NCBI GenBank assembly: GCA_025363655.1
Contig: JANYDK010000092.1
Span: forward strand, 186,001-250,000
Length of the DNA stretch: 64,000 nucleotides
Direction: 5' to 3'
Source of the DNA: Deltaproteobacteria bacterium
GTDB taxonomy: Bacteria; Myxococcota_A; Polyangia; Polyangiales; JADJMO01
Made by a program: the position numbers and the translations under genes. Under the pieces are notes generated by a model. That model was not told the origin of the DNA, did not search any database, and saw nothing but the letters and a program-made list of their open reading frames with translations. This document shows positions 16,522-27,074 of the stretch, one piece after another (the first letter of the stretch is position 1; each line of letters opens with the position of its first letter).

Positions 16522-17991
16522 ATGCGTCACTTGCGTCACCTCGGGTGCCTGTCGGCGACTTTTCTCTCCTCGATGGCGATCGCGTCTTGCAGCAGCAAGA
16601 GCGATCCCGCCCCGTCGAGTCCGGTCGACACCGGCGTCGAATCGGGTCCCGTCGTCGTGACGTACGATCCGCAAGGATGCGGCTATCGCGTCGCCGCGAT
16701 CGACGGCTTCCCCGACTTCGAAGCCACCGCCGACAGCCTCGGCGCCGACGCCGCTCCGAAGCACGTGCGCCTCGGGCTCGGGGGCGGCGTCGATGCTTCG
16801 AAGGCCGGGTACGCCGATCCGTCGACGAGCTTCGCGGTGATCTGGCAGACCGACGTCGACACCAAGGTGAGCAAGCTCCGCTTCGGCGACACCGAGACCG
16901 CCCTCACGCACGTCGTCGACGGCATCAGCTACATCGTGCCGCAGGAGCTGAATCGCGGTCCCGAAGCTGGCATTCGCTTTCACGAGGCGCATGCATGCGG
17001 CCTCACGCCCGGTCGAACCGTCTACTACCAAGTCGGTGGCTCGGCCGGCGGCAAAGACGTCTGGAGCGACGTGCGCTCGCTCACGGTCGCGCCTGCAAAG
17101 GGCGGCAAAGACCCGGTGCCCTTCGCTTTCTTCGGCGACACGCGCGACGCCCTCGGTCGCAGCGATCTCCCTGTTTTCAAGGCGATCACGGGTCGCGTGA
17201 AGGTCTCGGGCGCGCGCCTCGGGGTCTTCTCCGGCGATGCCGTGCTGATCGGCGCCGACCAGAGCCTCTGGGACATTTGGACCAACGCCTCCGACGCGCT
17301 CGCCGGCTCCGTCGTCGTCGCCGAGGCCGCCGGCAACCACGAGAACGAGCTCGTCCGCTACTTCGCGCACATCGCGATGCCGGGCGCGACGAAGAACGCC
17401 GAACGCTATGCGTCGTTCGACTACGGCCCGGTTCACTTCGTCTTCGTCGACGACTACGTCGGCATCGTCGCCCCGAGCATCGACGTCACCAACTATCGCG
17501 CCGAGGTCCTCGCCTGGCTCGACGCCGATCTGCAGAAGGCCGACGGCAACCGCGCCAACGTGCCGTGGGTGGTCACGGTGCACCATCACCCGGTCTACGA
17601 TTCGGGCGCCGACAAGGCGCGCGTCGCCGAGCGCAAATCGACGCACGACGCGCTCCTCTCGCTCTACGACAAATACCACGTCGACCTCGATCTCGCGGGG
17701 CACGATCACTTCTACGAACGAAGCAAAGTGCTCGCTGCCGACGCCGTGGCGACGAAGGGCACGACGTACGTCATCTGCGCGGGAGGCGGCGCGCCGTCGT
17801 ACTCGACGAACCCCGACAACCCGCTCTCGCAGAGCATCGTCCATTACGATCCCGACACGTTCCAAGGCCTCTATGGCCTCGCCACCGCCGACGCGACCAA
17901 GCTCGACGTGAAGGTCTATCGCATCAAGGGCGCCGTCGGCACGAGCCCCGCGGACGACGAGATCGTCGACACGTTCACGCTCTCTCGGTAA
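16522..17991 (+). CDS. Purple-acid-phosphatase-like lipoprotein (second of tandem pair)
   Basis: 489 residues from the ATG at 16522; a GTG at 16504 in frame would add six residues. The lipobox is AIASC. It has the same layout as the preceding protein: Fn3-like domain (AVIWQTDVD, ACGLTPGRTVYYQVGG), then FFGDTRD, FSGDAVL, GNHENE (the other copy has GNHDNE), HHHPVYDS and GHDHFYERS. The GNHE variant keeps the metal-binding Asn/His. Conservation of both copies suggests different substrates or dosage. Repeats of GCGTCAC at 16515-16540 overlap the start codon. Confidence 0.84.
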   Translation: MRHLRHLGCLSATFLSSMAIASCSSKSDPAPSSPVDTGVESGPVVVTYDPQGCGYRVAAIDGFPDFEATADSLGADAAPKHVRLGLGGGVDASKAGYADPSTSFAVIWQTDVDTKVSKLRFGDTETALTHVVDGISYIVPQELNRGPEAGIRFHEAHACGLTPGRTVYYQVGGSAGGKDVWSDVRSLTVAPAKGGKDPVPFAFFGDTRDALGRSDLPVFKAITGRVKVSGARLGVFSGDAVLIGADQSLWDIWTNASDALAGSVVVAEAAGNHENELVRYFAHIAMPGATKNAERYASFDYGPVHFVFVDDYVGIVAPSIDVTNYRAEVLAWLDADLQKADGNRANVPWVVTVHHHPVYDSGADKARVAERKSTHDALLSLYDKYHVDLDLAGHDHFYERSKVLAADAVATKGTTYVICAGGGAPSYSTNPDNPLSQSIVHYDPDTFQGLYGLATADATKLDVKVYRIKGAVGTSPADDEIVDTFTLSR

Positions 17992-18015
17992 CGGCGTCGA
18001 CAGCGTGAGAAGGAG

Positions 18016-19143
18016 TCACGCACGCACGGTCGGCGGCGGTAGCGGCGTCGAGGCGAGGAGCGCTTGCCAACGCGTGAGCGCCGGACCGAGGCCCTTCTCG
18101 ACCTGCTGTTGCTCGACCATGAGCTCGGAGGCAGGGGCACCCGCGGCGATGGCTCGGCGAAGACACGACATCGCCGCGACGAAGCGCTGACGTCGCAGAT
18201 ACGCGCGGGCGAGCATCGGCATCAGGTCACGTTCGGGGCCTCCGAGGGCGATGGCCCGACGAATCGGGGCGATCGCTTCGCCCGGTCGACCATCGGTGAG
18301 GAAGGCCTCGGCGAGACGACGGAACAAGTCGGGCGCGAGAGGGCTCTCGCCCGCGTACTGGATGCCGAGCCGAAGAATCTCTTCGGCCTGCGGTGACTCA
18401 CCGAGCTTCGCGCATGCGGTGCCGAGGAGGCCGAGCCCCTTGGCGATGAGACCGCGCGCGTCAGGCGCGAGGCTCTGCCCCTCGGGCGTACGGAGGAAGA
18501 TGGCGAGCGGCGCCGGCCAACTGCCGAGGAGCCCCACCACCTTCGACCAATCGTTGGCCGCAGCGGCGATCTCGGCCTCGGCGACGCGCGAGAGATCGAT
18601 GGCGCTGCGTGCACCGGCGGCGACTCGATCGAGCTCTTGGCGCACGAGCGCACCGATGCCGGTGCGGAGCTCGTCGAGCGAGTGCGTCTCCTCGAAGCCG
18701 TCGCGACTGACGACGACGATCGTCTCTTTCCCTTCGAGCAGCAGCCGCTTGAGGCTGATCCCGAAGAGCGGCGCGAGAAGCAGCCAACGCACGCCGATGT
18801 GCGCTTGAATCGCGTCGACGTCGGTCTCGCGGGTAGGTTGCGGTCCGACCGGCTCTGTCGTGAGGAGCGCGCCGACGAGCTGCCTGCGGAATTCGGGGAG
18901 CGACGCGCGCCGACCATGCTCGGCGTCTTCTTCTCCGGCGACGAACTCGACGATGGTCGCGTCGGGTGAACGACGATCGACGGTGAGCGCGGTGATGCGC
19001 ACGCCAGCCACGAGCGAGAAGGCGAAGAAGCGCTCGCCGATGATGTCGCAGAGCGCCTGGAAGCTCCCGATGCTCTCGCCGATGCGCTCGAACCATCCGT
19101 CCGTGCGCACGGCGTCGAGCGGAATGATGCGCGCAGCAGCCAT
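18016..19143 (-). CDS. TPR-repeat protein of unknown role
   Basis: 375 residues from the ATG at 19143; the frame is open further upstream but that stretch is low-complexity and outside the globular part. The N-terminal ~180 residues are an alpha/beta region with a hydrophobic stretch (HIGVRWLLLAPLFGISLKRLL). The C-terminal half is a run of TPR-like helices (AKLGESPQAEEILRLGIQYA, FRRLAEAFLTDGRPGEAIAPIRRAIALGG, LARAYLRRQRFVAAMSCLRRAIA). It is probably a protein-interaction scaffold. It is divergent from mreB with 397 bp between. No family was recognised for the N-terminal part. Confidence 0.65.
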   Translation of the reverse strand: MAAARIIPLDAVRTDGWFERIGESIGSFQALCDIIGERFFAFSLVAGVRITALTVDRRSPDATIVEFVAGEEDAEHGRRASLPEFRRQLVGALLTTEPVGPQPTRETDVDAIQAHIGVRWLLLAPLFGISLKRLLLEGKETIVVVSRDGFEETHSLDELRTGIGALVRQELDRVAAGARSAIDLSRVAEAEIAAAANDWSKVVGLLGSWPAPLAIFLRTPEGQSLAPDARGLIAKGLGLLGTACAKLGESPQAEEILRLGIQYAGESPLAPDLFRRLAEAFLTDGRPGEAIAPIRRAIALGGPERDLMPMLARAYLRRQRFVAAMSCLRRAIAAGAPASELMVEQQQVEKGLGPALTRWQALLASTPLPPPTVRA

Positions 19144-20575
<1,432 letters not shown>

Positions 20576-20635
20576 CCGATGATGAGCGCGTGGCCGAGGC
20601 GACATGACCGACGCGATGTCGATTTTGGGTGAGCG

Positions 20636-21505
20636 ATGAGCACGCCGCTTCGCCGGGGGCGCGACATCGTCGTCGTCATCCTTCTGCTCGCTCTGCCCTT
20701 CTTCGTCCTCCGCGCGAACGTCCGTGATCCGCGCAAGCTCAACGCGCTCGACCGACTGATCCTCCGCGCCTCGGCGCCGTTGCAGTACGTCGGCGCGCTC
20801 CTCGGACGGGGCATCTCGTCGCTCGTCGGCTCGTACGTCTATCTCGTCGACGTGAAGCAGGACAACGAGCGTTTGCAGCACGAAAATGCGGTGCTTCGTG
20901 AGAAGGCGCGCAAGCTCGAGGGCCTCGAGGCGCAGAACCGCCGGCTTCGCGAGAAACTCGGCCTCAAAGAGCAGCTCGGCCCCGAGGCGCTGACCGCCCA
21001 GGTCATCGCCAAGGACGGCACCGAGTTCCACGTCGCCCGCATCTTCCTCGATCGGCCGAGCAGCGAGGTGAAGCCGGGCTGGCCGGTGCTCAACGAAGAA
21101 GGCGTCGTCGGCGTCGTGCTCCGCGCCGAAGGACCGAACCTCGAGGTGCAGTTGGCGATCGATCCGCAAGTGGCCATCGACGTCGTCGACGATCGCACCG
21201 GCGCGCGCGGCATCGTCCGTGGCACCACCGACGTCGACAAGTACTCGTGTCGCGTCGAATACATGAAGCGGAGCGACGAGGTCGCGGTCGGCGATCTCCT
21301 CGTCACGAGCGGCGTCGGTACGCGTTTCGCCAAGAATTTGCGGGTCGCCAAGATCACCAAGATCGTCAACCGCGGCTTCGGCGAGTTCCAAGAAGTGGAA
21401 GCCGAGCCGGTGGTGAACTTCTCGCAGCTCGAGGAAGTGATCGTCGTCCCCGAGGCCAACGCCGAGAAGAACGCCTCGCCGAGCCCGGGCGAACCGAAGA
21501 AGTGA
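20636..21505 (+). CDS. mreC: Rod-shape-determining protein MreC
   Basis: 289 residues: a short cytoplasmic N-terminus, a membrane segment (about 12-30), a coiled coil (about 68-105, DVKQDNERLQHENAVLREK...), then two beta-barrel domains (VIAKDGTEFHVARIFLDRPS..., LLVTSGVGTRFAKNLRVAKI). The periplasmic part regulates PBP2/RodA. The GGGTGAG-like sequence upstream supports the ATG at 20636. It lies between mreB and mreD. Confidence 0.95.
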   Translation: MSTPLRRGRDIVVVILLLALPFFVLRANVRDPRKLNALDRLILRASAPLQYVGALLGRGISSLVGSYVYLVDVKQDNERLQHENAVLREKARKLEGLEAQNRRLREKLGLKEQLGPEALTAQVIAKDGTEFHVARIFLDRPSSEVKPGWPVLNEEGVVGVVLRAEGPNLEVQLAIDPQVAIDVVDDRTGARGIVRGTTDVDKYSCRVEYMKRSDEVAVGDLLVTSGVGTRFAKNLRVAKITKIVNRGFGEFQEVEAEPVVNFSQLEEVIVVPEANAEKNASPSPGEPKK

Positions 21506-21514
21506 AGAGCGGCC

Positions 21515-22150
21515 ATGCGCTACACAGCCTTCTTCCTCCTCGGAGTTCTCCTCATCGTCGCCCAAGGTGAGACGTACATGATCCTCGGGCCGATCGCGGC
21601 CAAGGGGTTCCGGCCTTCGCTGCTGGTGCCGCTTCTCGTCTATCTCGGGGTCACCGAGGCCAACCTCGCGCTCGGCGCCTGCGTGGCCTTCGTCCTCGGC
21701 TACGTGCTCGACGTCGTCTCGGGTTCGCCGATTGGCCTCCACACGTTCACCGCCGTCGCCACCGTCGCCCTCGCGCGCATCGCCGGGCTCCGCATCGTCA
21801 CCCAAGGAGGCTTCGCGCGTGCGCTCCTTGCGGGTGCCTTCGCCGCGCTCGGCGCGATCATCATCCTCGTCCTCCTCGTCATCTTCGGCACCACGCTGCG
21901 CAACGTGATGGTCGGGCCGGTGCCGCTCAATTCGGTGGCGGTGGGAAGGCCCTATCTGCCGCGGGCGTTGCTCAAGCTCGTGGTTCCGCACGCCATCGCC
22001 ACGGCCGTGCTCGCCCCGCTCGTCTATCGGCTCGCCGAGAAGACGTCGGCGCTCGCATCCAGCTTCCTCGGCCAGAAACCCGACGAGACTCGCCCGAGCA
22101 AATTGGCGACACCAGCGGCGGCGCGTCCGAACGAGGAGCCGAAGTCGTGA
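21515..22150 (+). CDS. mreD: Rod-shape-determining protein MreD
   Basis: 211 residues with five or six membrane segments and a short polar tail; MreD-like features include an early strongly hydrophobic region (FFLLGVLLIVAQG) and ALGACVAFVLGYVLDVVSGSPIGLHTF. It completes the elongasome with MreB and MreC at the inner membrane. Its TGA overlaps the GTG start of mrdA (GTGA at 22147-22150), so translation is coupled. Confidence 0.9.
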   Translation: MRYTAFFLLGVLLIVAQGETYMILGPIAAKGFRPSLLVPLLVYLGVTEANLALGACVAFVLGYVLDVVSGSPIGLHTFTAVATVALARIAGLRIVTQGGFARALLAGAFAALGAIIILVLLVIFGTTLRNVMVGPVPLNSVAVGRPYLPRALLKLVVPHAIATAVLAPLVYRLAEKTSALASSFLGQKPDETRPSKLATPAAARPNEEPKS

Positions 22151-24087
22151 GCTTGCTCACGCAGCGCCCCGACGTGGGCGAGTTCCGCAAGCGATACGCC
22201 TGGATGGCGCTGACCGTCCTCGCGCTGATGGTGGTGCTCGTCGTGAAGTTGGTGGTGTTGCAGATCGTCCACCACGACGAGAACGCCGCGATCGCGCACG
22301 ACAACATCGTCCATCGACTGACGCTCGCCACCAGCCGCGGCGTCATCCGCGATCGCAACGGCGTCGTCCTCGCAGCCAGCCGTGAATCGTGGAACGTCTA
22401 CGTCGTCCCGGCGCGGCTCGATTTCGAAAAAGTGTGGCCGACCCTCGCCGACACGCTCGCCCTCGGCCCCGTCGAGCGCGCGACCCTCGAACAGAAGCTG
22501 CGCACCACGCACGACGACGATCTCGCCAAGCTGAAGAAAGATCCGAAGCATCACATTCGCGAGGTCATCGTCCGCGAGGACGTCGGTCGCGACATCGTCG
22601 GAGCGCTCGAGACCCACGCGCTCGAGCTCCCTGCCGTCAATTGGCTCTCGGTGCCGATGCGCTACTACCCGAGCAAAGAGCTCGGGTTTCATCTCCTCGG
22701 GTACGTCAACGAGGTCAGCGCCGACGACCTCAAGCTCGACGTCGCCGGGCTCTTGCAGGCGGGCGATCGCATCGGCCGCAGCGGCATCGAGCGCGCGTGG
22801 GAGAGTCAGCTCCGCGGCGAGCGCGGTTGGCGAAAGATCATCCTCGACGCACGCGGCGGCAAGCGCCTGGCGAAGGAAGATCTCGCCCAGATCGATCAGC
22901 CCGCCGAGCAGCCGCCGATTCCCGGTCGCGACATCCGCCTCACCATCGACGCCGATCTCACCGCCGCTGCGAGACGCGCCTTCGCCGGACAGCTCGCCGG
23001 CGCGGTCGTCGTCGTCGAGGTCAAGACCGGTCGCGTCCTCGCGCTCTATTCCAAGCCCGAGCTCGATCCCAACGACTTCGTCAGCGGTCTCACCGGCAAA
23101 CAGTACGAGGGCATCAACGAGAACCCGCTCCACCCGCTCATCGACAAGACGATGCACGAGGCGTACTTCCCGGGCTCGACGATGAAGCCGTTCTCGGCGC
23201 TCGCGGCGCTGATGACCAAGGCGATGACGCCCGAGTCGCACGAGACCTGCGAGCACATCTACGTCCTCGGAAAAACCCGCTTCAAATGCGAAGGTCTGCA
23301 CGGGCAGATCTCGCTCCACGACGCCATCGTCCACAGCTGCAACATCTATTTCTACCACCTCGGCGAGAAGACCGGCCTCGACGCGATGGCCGCGGTCAAC
23401 ACCGACTTCGGCTTCGGACAGCGTGCCGGCATCGGCATCAACTTCGAAGTGCCGGGGCTCGTGCCGACCAAGGCTTGGTACAATCAGCACTACGGCGGAC
23501 AGTTCCGGCTCGGCTTCACGCTCAACGCGGCGATCGGGCAAGGCAACACCAAGGTGACCGTGCTCCAGCTGGCGATGGCCTACGCCGCGCTCGGCAACCA
23601 CGGAACTCTCTACGCACCGCAGGTCGTCCGCTCGATCGAGAGTCACGACGGCAAGGTCGAGGTCGACTTCGCGCCGCAGCTGCGTCGCACCCTCGCGCTC
23701 CCGCCCGATTCACTCCAGGCGGTGCTCGAGGGCATGCACGGCGTCGTCAACGAGCCCGGCGGCACCGCGTACAAGGAGCGCACCGAGAAGGTCGATGTCG
23801 CCGGAAAAACCGGCACTGCGCAGGTCTCCAAGATCTCGCAAAAGGCGGGGCTCGATCCGCACCAGATTTGGTACTTCAACCGCGACCACGCCTGGTTCGC
23901 CGGCTTCGCGCCCTACGACAACCCCGAGATCGCCATCGTCGTCCTCGTCGAGCACGGCGGCGGCGGTGGGCACAACGCCGCCCCGATCGCGATGCGCCTC
24001 TTCGAAGAGTACTTCACGAAGATCAAGCCGGGCGCCGCCGGGGGAAGTCAGAAGCCGCCGCCCTCCGCGCAGAAGGGCACCAAGTGA
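22147..24087 (+). CDS. mrdA: Penicillin-binding protein 2 (elongasome transpeptidase)
   Basis: 646 residues, a class B PBP. One N-terminal membrane helix (about 18-40), a dimerisation/pedestal domain (GVIRDRNGVVLAAS), then the transpeptidase domain with Ser344-T-M-Lys347 (PGSTMKPF), Ser397-C-Asn399 and Lys554-Thr-Gly. It cross-links peptidoglycan during side-wall growth together with RodA, whose gene overlaps its 3' end (GTGA at 24084-24087). The SxN motif is SCN, as often in PBP2. Confidence 0.96.
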   Translation: MSLLTQRPDVGEFRKRYAWMALTVLALMVVLVVKLVVLQIVHHDENAAIAHDNIVHRLTLATSRGVIRDRNGVVLAASRESWNVYVVPARLDFEKVWPTLADTLALGPVERATLEQKLRTTHDDDLAKLKKDPKHHIREVIVREDVGRDIVGALETHALELPAVNWLSVPMRYYPSKELGFHLLGYVNEVSADDLKLDVAGLLQAGDRIGRSGIERAWESQLRGERGWRKIILDARGGKRLAKEDLAQIDQPAEQPPIPGRDIRLTIDADLTAAARRAFAGQLAGAVVVVEVKTGRVLALYSKPELDPNDFVSGLTGKQYEGINENPLHPLIDKTMHEAYFPGSTMKPFSALAALMTKAMTPESHETCEHIYVLGKTRFKCEGLHGQISLHDAIVHSCNIYFYHLGEKTGLDAMAAVNTDFGFGQRAGIGINFEVPGLVPTKAWYNQHYGGQFRLGFTLNAAIGQGNTKVTVLQLAMAYAALGNHGTLYAPQVVRSIESHDGKVEVDFAPQLRRTLALPPDSLQAVLEGMHGVVNEPGGTAYKERTEKVDVAGKTGTAQVSKISQKAGLDPHQIWYFNRDHAWFAGFAPYDNPEIAIVVLVEHGGGGGHNAAPIAMRLFEEYFTKIKPGAAGGSQKPPPSAQKGTK

Positions 24088-25235
24088 TCGCGCGCGCATC
24101 GTCGATGCCGGGACGCGTCCGTGACAACGTCGACTGGCCACTCCTCATCGTCGTCTTGCTCATCGCCGTCGTCGGCGTCGTCAATCTCTACAGCGCCACC
24201 AGCGTCGCCCGCGGTGGTCGCGCCGATCTCTACGTCACGCAAATCTATTGGCTCGTCGCCGGCGGCATCGCCGCCACGCTCGCCGCCACCATCGACTATC
24301 GCCACTTCGAGCGCCTCGGCTACGTCATCTACGGCGGCGGCATCCTTTTGCTCCTCCTCGTCTTCATCCTCGGCCGCGACATCCACGGCGCCGCGCGATG
24401 GATCGACATCGGCGGAAAAGACAGGGGATTTCGCTTTCAGCCGTCGGAGTTCATGAAGATCATCCTCGCGATCTCGCTCGCGAAATATCTCCACGACGAT
24501 CCGAAATTGGCGGTCGGTCCCGGCGGCGGCGGACGAACGCTGAAGGACTTCATCGTCCCCAGCATCCTCGCAGGCATCCCCTTCGCGCTCGTCGCCAAGC
24601 AGCCCGACCTCGGGACGTCGCTCATCCTCGCCGGCATCTTCATCTCGGTGATGGCGATGGGGAAGATTCGCTGGCAGTCGCTGGCGACGCTCGTCGTCTC
24701 CATCGCCGTCGCCGCGCCCGTGCTCTGGAACTACGTCCTCAAGGACTACCAGAAGCAGCGAGTCATCTCCTTCATCAACCCCGAGCTCGACATTCGCGGC
24801 GCCAACTGGCACTCGCACCACGCCAAGATCGCCATCGGCAACGGCGGCTTCTCCGGCATGGGCTACATGAAGGGGACGCAGAACCACTATCTCTTCATCC
24901 CCGAGCAGCACACCGACTTCCCCTTCCCCGTCTTCGCCGAAGAGTGGGGTTTTCTCGGGTGCATCGTCCTCGTCGTCCTCTATTCGTTCCTCGTCCTCTG
25001 GGGAATTCGCATCGCCTCGCAGGCGAAAGATCGCTTCGGCGCCGCGCTCGCCATCGGCGTGACCGCGATGATCTTTTGGCACGCATTCTTCAACATTGGA
25101 ATGGTCACCGGCGTCCTCCCGGTGGTCGGCGTGACGCTCCCGCTCTTCTCCTACGGCGGATCGAGCGTGACCACGATCCTCATCGGCATCGGCCTGCTGA
25201 TGAACGTCAGCATGCGTAGGTATTCGTTCGGATGA
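24084..25235 (+). CDS. rodA: Peptidoglycan glycosyltransferase RodA (SEDS)
   Basis: 383 residues from the GTG at 24084 that overlaps the mrdA stop (an ATG at 24105 is a weaker alternative). Ten-helix SEDS topology. Conserved parts include YSATSVARGG, RWIDIGGKDRGFRFQPSEFMKI, VAKQPDLGTSL (with the essential Asp), GFSGMGYMKGTQNHYLFIPEQHTDFPF and PLFSYGGSS. It polymerises lipid II with PBP2. Last gene of the rod operon; it ends 21 bp before the convergent outer-membrane protein gene. Confidence 0.96.
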   Translation: MIARASSMPGRVRDNVDWPLLIVVLLIAVVGVVNLYSATSVARGGRADLYVTQIYWLVAGGIAATLAATIDYRHFERLGYVIYGGGILLLLLVFILGRDIHGAARWIDIGGKDRGFRFQPSEFMKIILAISLAKYLHDDPKLAVGPGGGGRTLKDFIVPSILAGIPFALVAKQPDLGTSLILAGIFISVMAMGKIRWQSLATLVVSIAVAAPVLWNYVLKDYQKQRVISFINPELDIRGANWHSHHAKIAIGNGGFSGMGYMKGTQNHYLFIPEQHTDFPFPVFAEEWGFLGCIVLVVLYSFLVLWGIRIASQAKDRFGAALAIGVTAMIFWHAFFNIGMVTGVLPVVGVTLPLFSYGGSSVTTILIGIGLLMNVSMRRYSFG

Positions 25236-25256
25236 GAGAGAGCTGAATCTCGGCTC

Positions 25257-26939
25257 TCAGAACCCGAACTTGATGCCGGCTTCGGGCGCGAACGCAGGGA
25301 CGAGCACCGGCAAAGGGACGAGGACTTTCAGCGCGAGGTTGAGGGCGACGCGGTCGCCGATGCCGACCCACATGCCGAAGCCGGTGCCGATGAAGATGGG
25401 GCCGCCGAGCTTCCAAGCGCTGACGTCGCTGATGGTGCCGTTGCCGTTGGTCGCCTTGGTCGGGTCGTTGGGCGTGACGATGACGCCGCCGACGCTGCCC
25501 TCGGTGCGCGCGTAGCCGCTGCTGAGGAGCACGTAGGGCCGGAAGCCCGACTCGGTGAAGAAGTACTGCGCGCGCGCTTCGAAGTGGATGGGGTTGAACT
25601 TGGCGACGTCGGTCGGGTTGCCGCCGATGATGTAGCCGAGGCGCGTGCCGATGCTGAGCTTGCTGGCGACGAAGTAGTCGATGGAGAGCCAGACGTGCTT
25701 CGTGCCGAACGCCGAGCCTCCGTCGGTCTTGCCGCCGGTGCGTGCGTCGTTGCGGATGGCGATGCCGGTGGCGTCGGGCACGCCCACGTCTTGGCGACCA
25801 TCGGGCGTGTTCACGGTGCAGGCCCACGACTGCTGTTTGCACAGCTCGGACTGTTGCCCGATGAAGAGCATGTCGAGCTGACCGTCGATGCCGAACCAGA
25901 GCTTCTTCGCGTCCTTCGTGGCGGCGGACGGCTTGTCTTCGTCTTCCTCTTTCGCGTGACAAGTCTTCTCGCCGGTCTTGTCGTCTTCGACGCAGCTCGC
26001 GCCCTTCTTGCAATCTTCGTCGGTCGAGCAGGTCTCGGCCGCAGCGGCCCCGCCGTCTTCGCCGCTGCACGATTTCGGCTCTTCGTCGCCAGGGAGGAGC
26101 GGCCGGTCTTCGTCGGCGATGGCGTCGGTGACCTTGACCACCACCGGCTTCTTGATGGTGCCCCAGTGCTCGAGCTCGACGTCGTCGCCGTCGTAGGCGC
26201 GCGCGAACATCTTCAAGGTGCCCGCGGCTCCGGTGGCGTCACAGCCGACGATCACCAGCCACTTGTTCTTCGCCTTCTTCGCATCGACGACTTTGTACTT
26301 GTCCATCGCCGCCGTCTTGAACGACAGCTTCACCTTCGAGGGATCGACGCCCTTCGGCACCTCGATGACGATCGGGAGCTCGTAGCCGATCGGCGCGGCT
26401 TTGATTTTGACCGTCAGGTTGCCATCGGCCGCTGCGCCACCGCCACCACCACCCCCGTCTTCGCTACCGCCTCCGCCGCCGCCGCCACCGTCTTCGCTGC
26501 CACCACCGCCGGCGTTCTTCTTCGCAGCCTCCCACGACTTTTTGACCACCGGGTTGTCGAGGTAGTCCTTGGGGACGCTGACGTTGGGATCGTTGGCGAG
26601 CGCTTGGGCGAACTCGCTGTCGCCGCTCTTGGTGTCCTTCGCGTTGAGGGCGACGATCGCGAGGTTGCGATGGAGCAAGCCCAGCATCGGCTTGCTGCAC
26701 TTCTCTTTGCCGCACTTCTTCAGCGCGTCGGAGAGCTTCTTCTTCGCCTTCTTCATGTCGAGCGACAAGAAGTCGACGTCCATCGCCTCGGAGGCAGCCT
26801 TCTTCGCTGACTCTTCGACCTTCGGATCCATCGCCCGAACTTGGGGCGCTGCCGAGGCGACCAGCGCGAGCACCACAGCACTGACCGCGATCGATCGGGA
26901 ACGAGAACTCACCACACCATCATACCTGCCGAGGCCCAT
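25257..26939 (-). CDS. Outer-membrane protein with Cys-rich and Gly-rich linker (paralogue 1)
   Basis: 560 residues. After a signal peptide (ending QVRA) there is a helical TPR-like N-terminal domain (CGKEKCSKPM, LLHRNLAIVALNAKDTKSGDSEFAQALA), a Gly-rich linker (about 140-170) and a beta-sandwich-like region (PIVIEVPKGVDPSKVKL). A Dickkopf-type Cys cluster follows (CSTDEDCKKGASC...C), then a C-terminal barrel-like half (LSIGTRLGYIIGGNP, YFFTESGFRPYVLLSSGYAR, ending KFGF). The terminal Phe fits outer-membrane insertion. The gene at 27075-28772 has the same layout. Cargo or partner unknown. Confidence 0.7.
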   Translation of the reverse strand: MGLGRYDGVVSSRSRSIAVSAVVLALVASAAPQVRAMDPKVEESAKKAASEAMDVDFLSLDMKKAKKKLSDALKKCGKEKCSKPMLGLLHRNLAIVALNAKDTKSGDSEFAQALANDPNVSVPKDYLDNPVVKKSWEAAKKNAGGGGSEDGGGGGGGGSEDGGGGGGGAAADGNLTVKIKAAPIGYELPIVIEVPKGVDPSKVKLSFKTAAMDKYKVVDAKKAKNKWLVIVGCDATGAAGTLKMFARAYDGDDVELEHWGTIKKPVVVKVTDAIADEDRPLLPGDEEPKSCSGEDGGAAAAETCSTDEDCKKGASCVEDDKTGEKTCHAKEEDEDKPSAATKDAKKLWFGIDGQLDMLFIGQQSELCKQQSWACTVNTPDGRQDVGVPDATGIAIRNDARTGGKTDGGSAFGTKHVWLSIDYFVASKLSIGTRLGYIIGGNPTDVAKFNPIHFEARAQYFFTESGFRPYVLLSSGYARTEGSVGGVIVTPNDPTKATNGNGTISDVSAWKLGGPIFIGTGFGMWVGIGDRVALNLALKVLVPLPVLVPAFAPEAGIKFGF

Positions 26940-27074
26940 CCCATAAAGAGGCTAAGCGCTCAGAGGCCGGAAAAATGGGCGCAAAAGCGTGCGCGCGAGA
27001 ATCGATGGTTCCCGACGGACGAAAAGTGTCACGTCTGCAGGACGTGTGAGGACGACAGAAGTCGGTCGCCGAAG

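Noticed and set aside
16514-16540. Repeated TCAC at 11- and 9-base spacing, Pho-box-like, upstream of the second phosphatase gene
   Set aside because: It overlaps the likely start codon and first codons, and the spacing is irregular, so it is weaker than the site at 14895-14916.
22389-24083. Long + frame overlapping mrdA upstream of rodA
   Set aside because: Only its 3' part (from 24084) is a real gene, rodA; the upstream part reads as Arg/Pro-rich nonsense in another frame of mrdA.
26440-26530. Repetitive GGC-type tract in the paralogue-1 gene as a CRISPR or satellite array
   Set aside because: It encodes an in-frame Gly/Ser/Glu/Asp linker and has no unique spacers.
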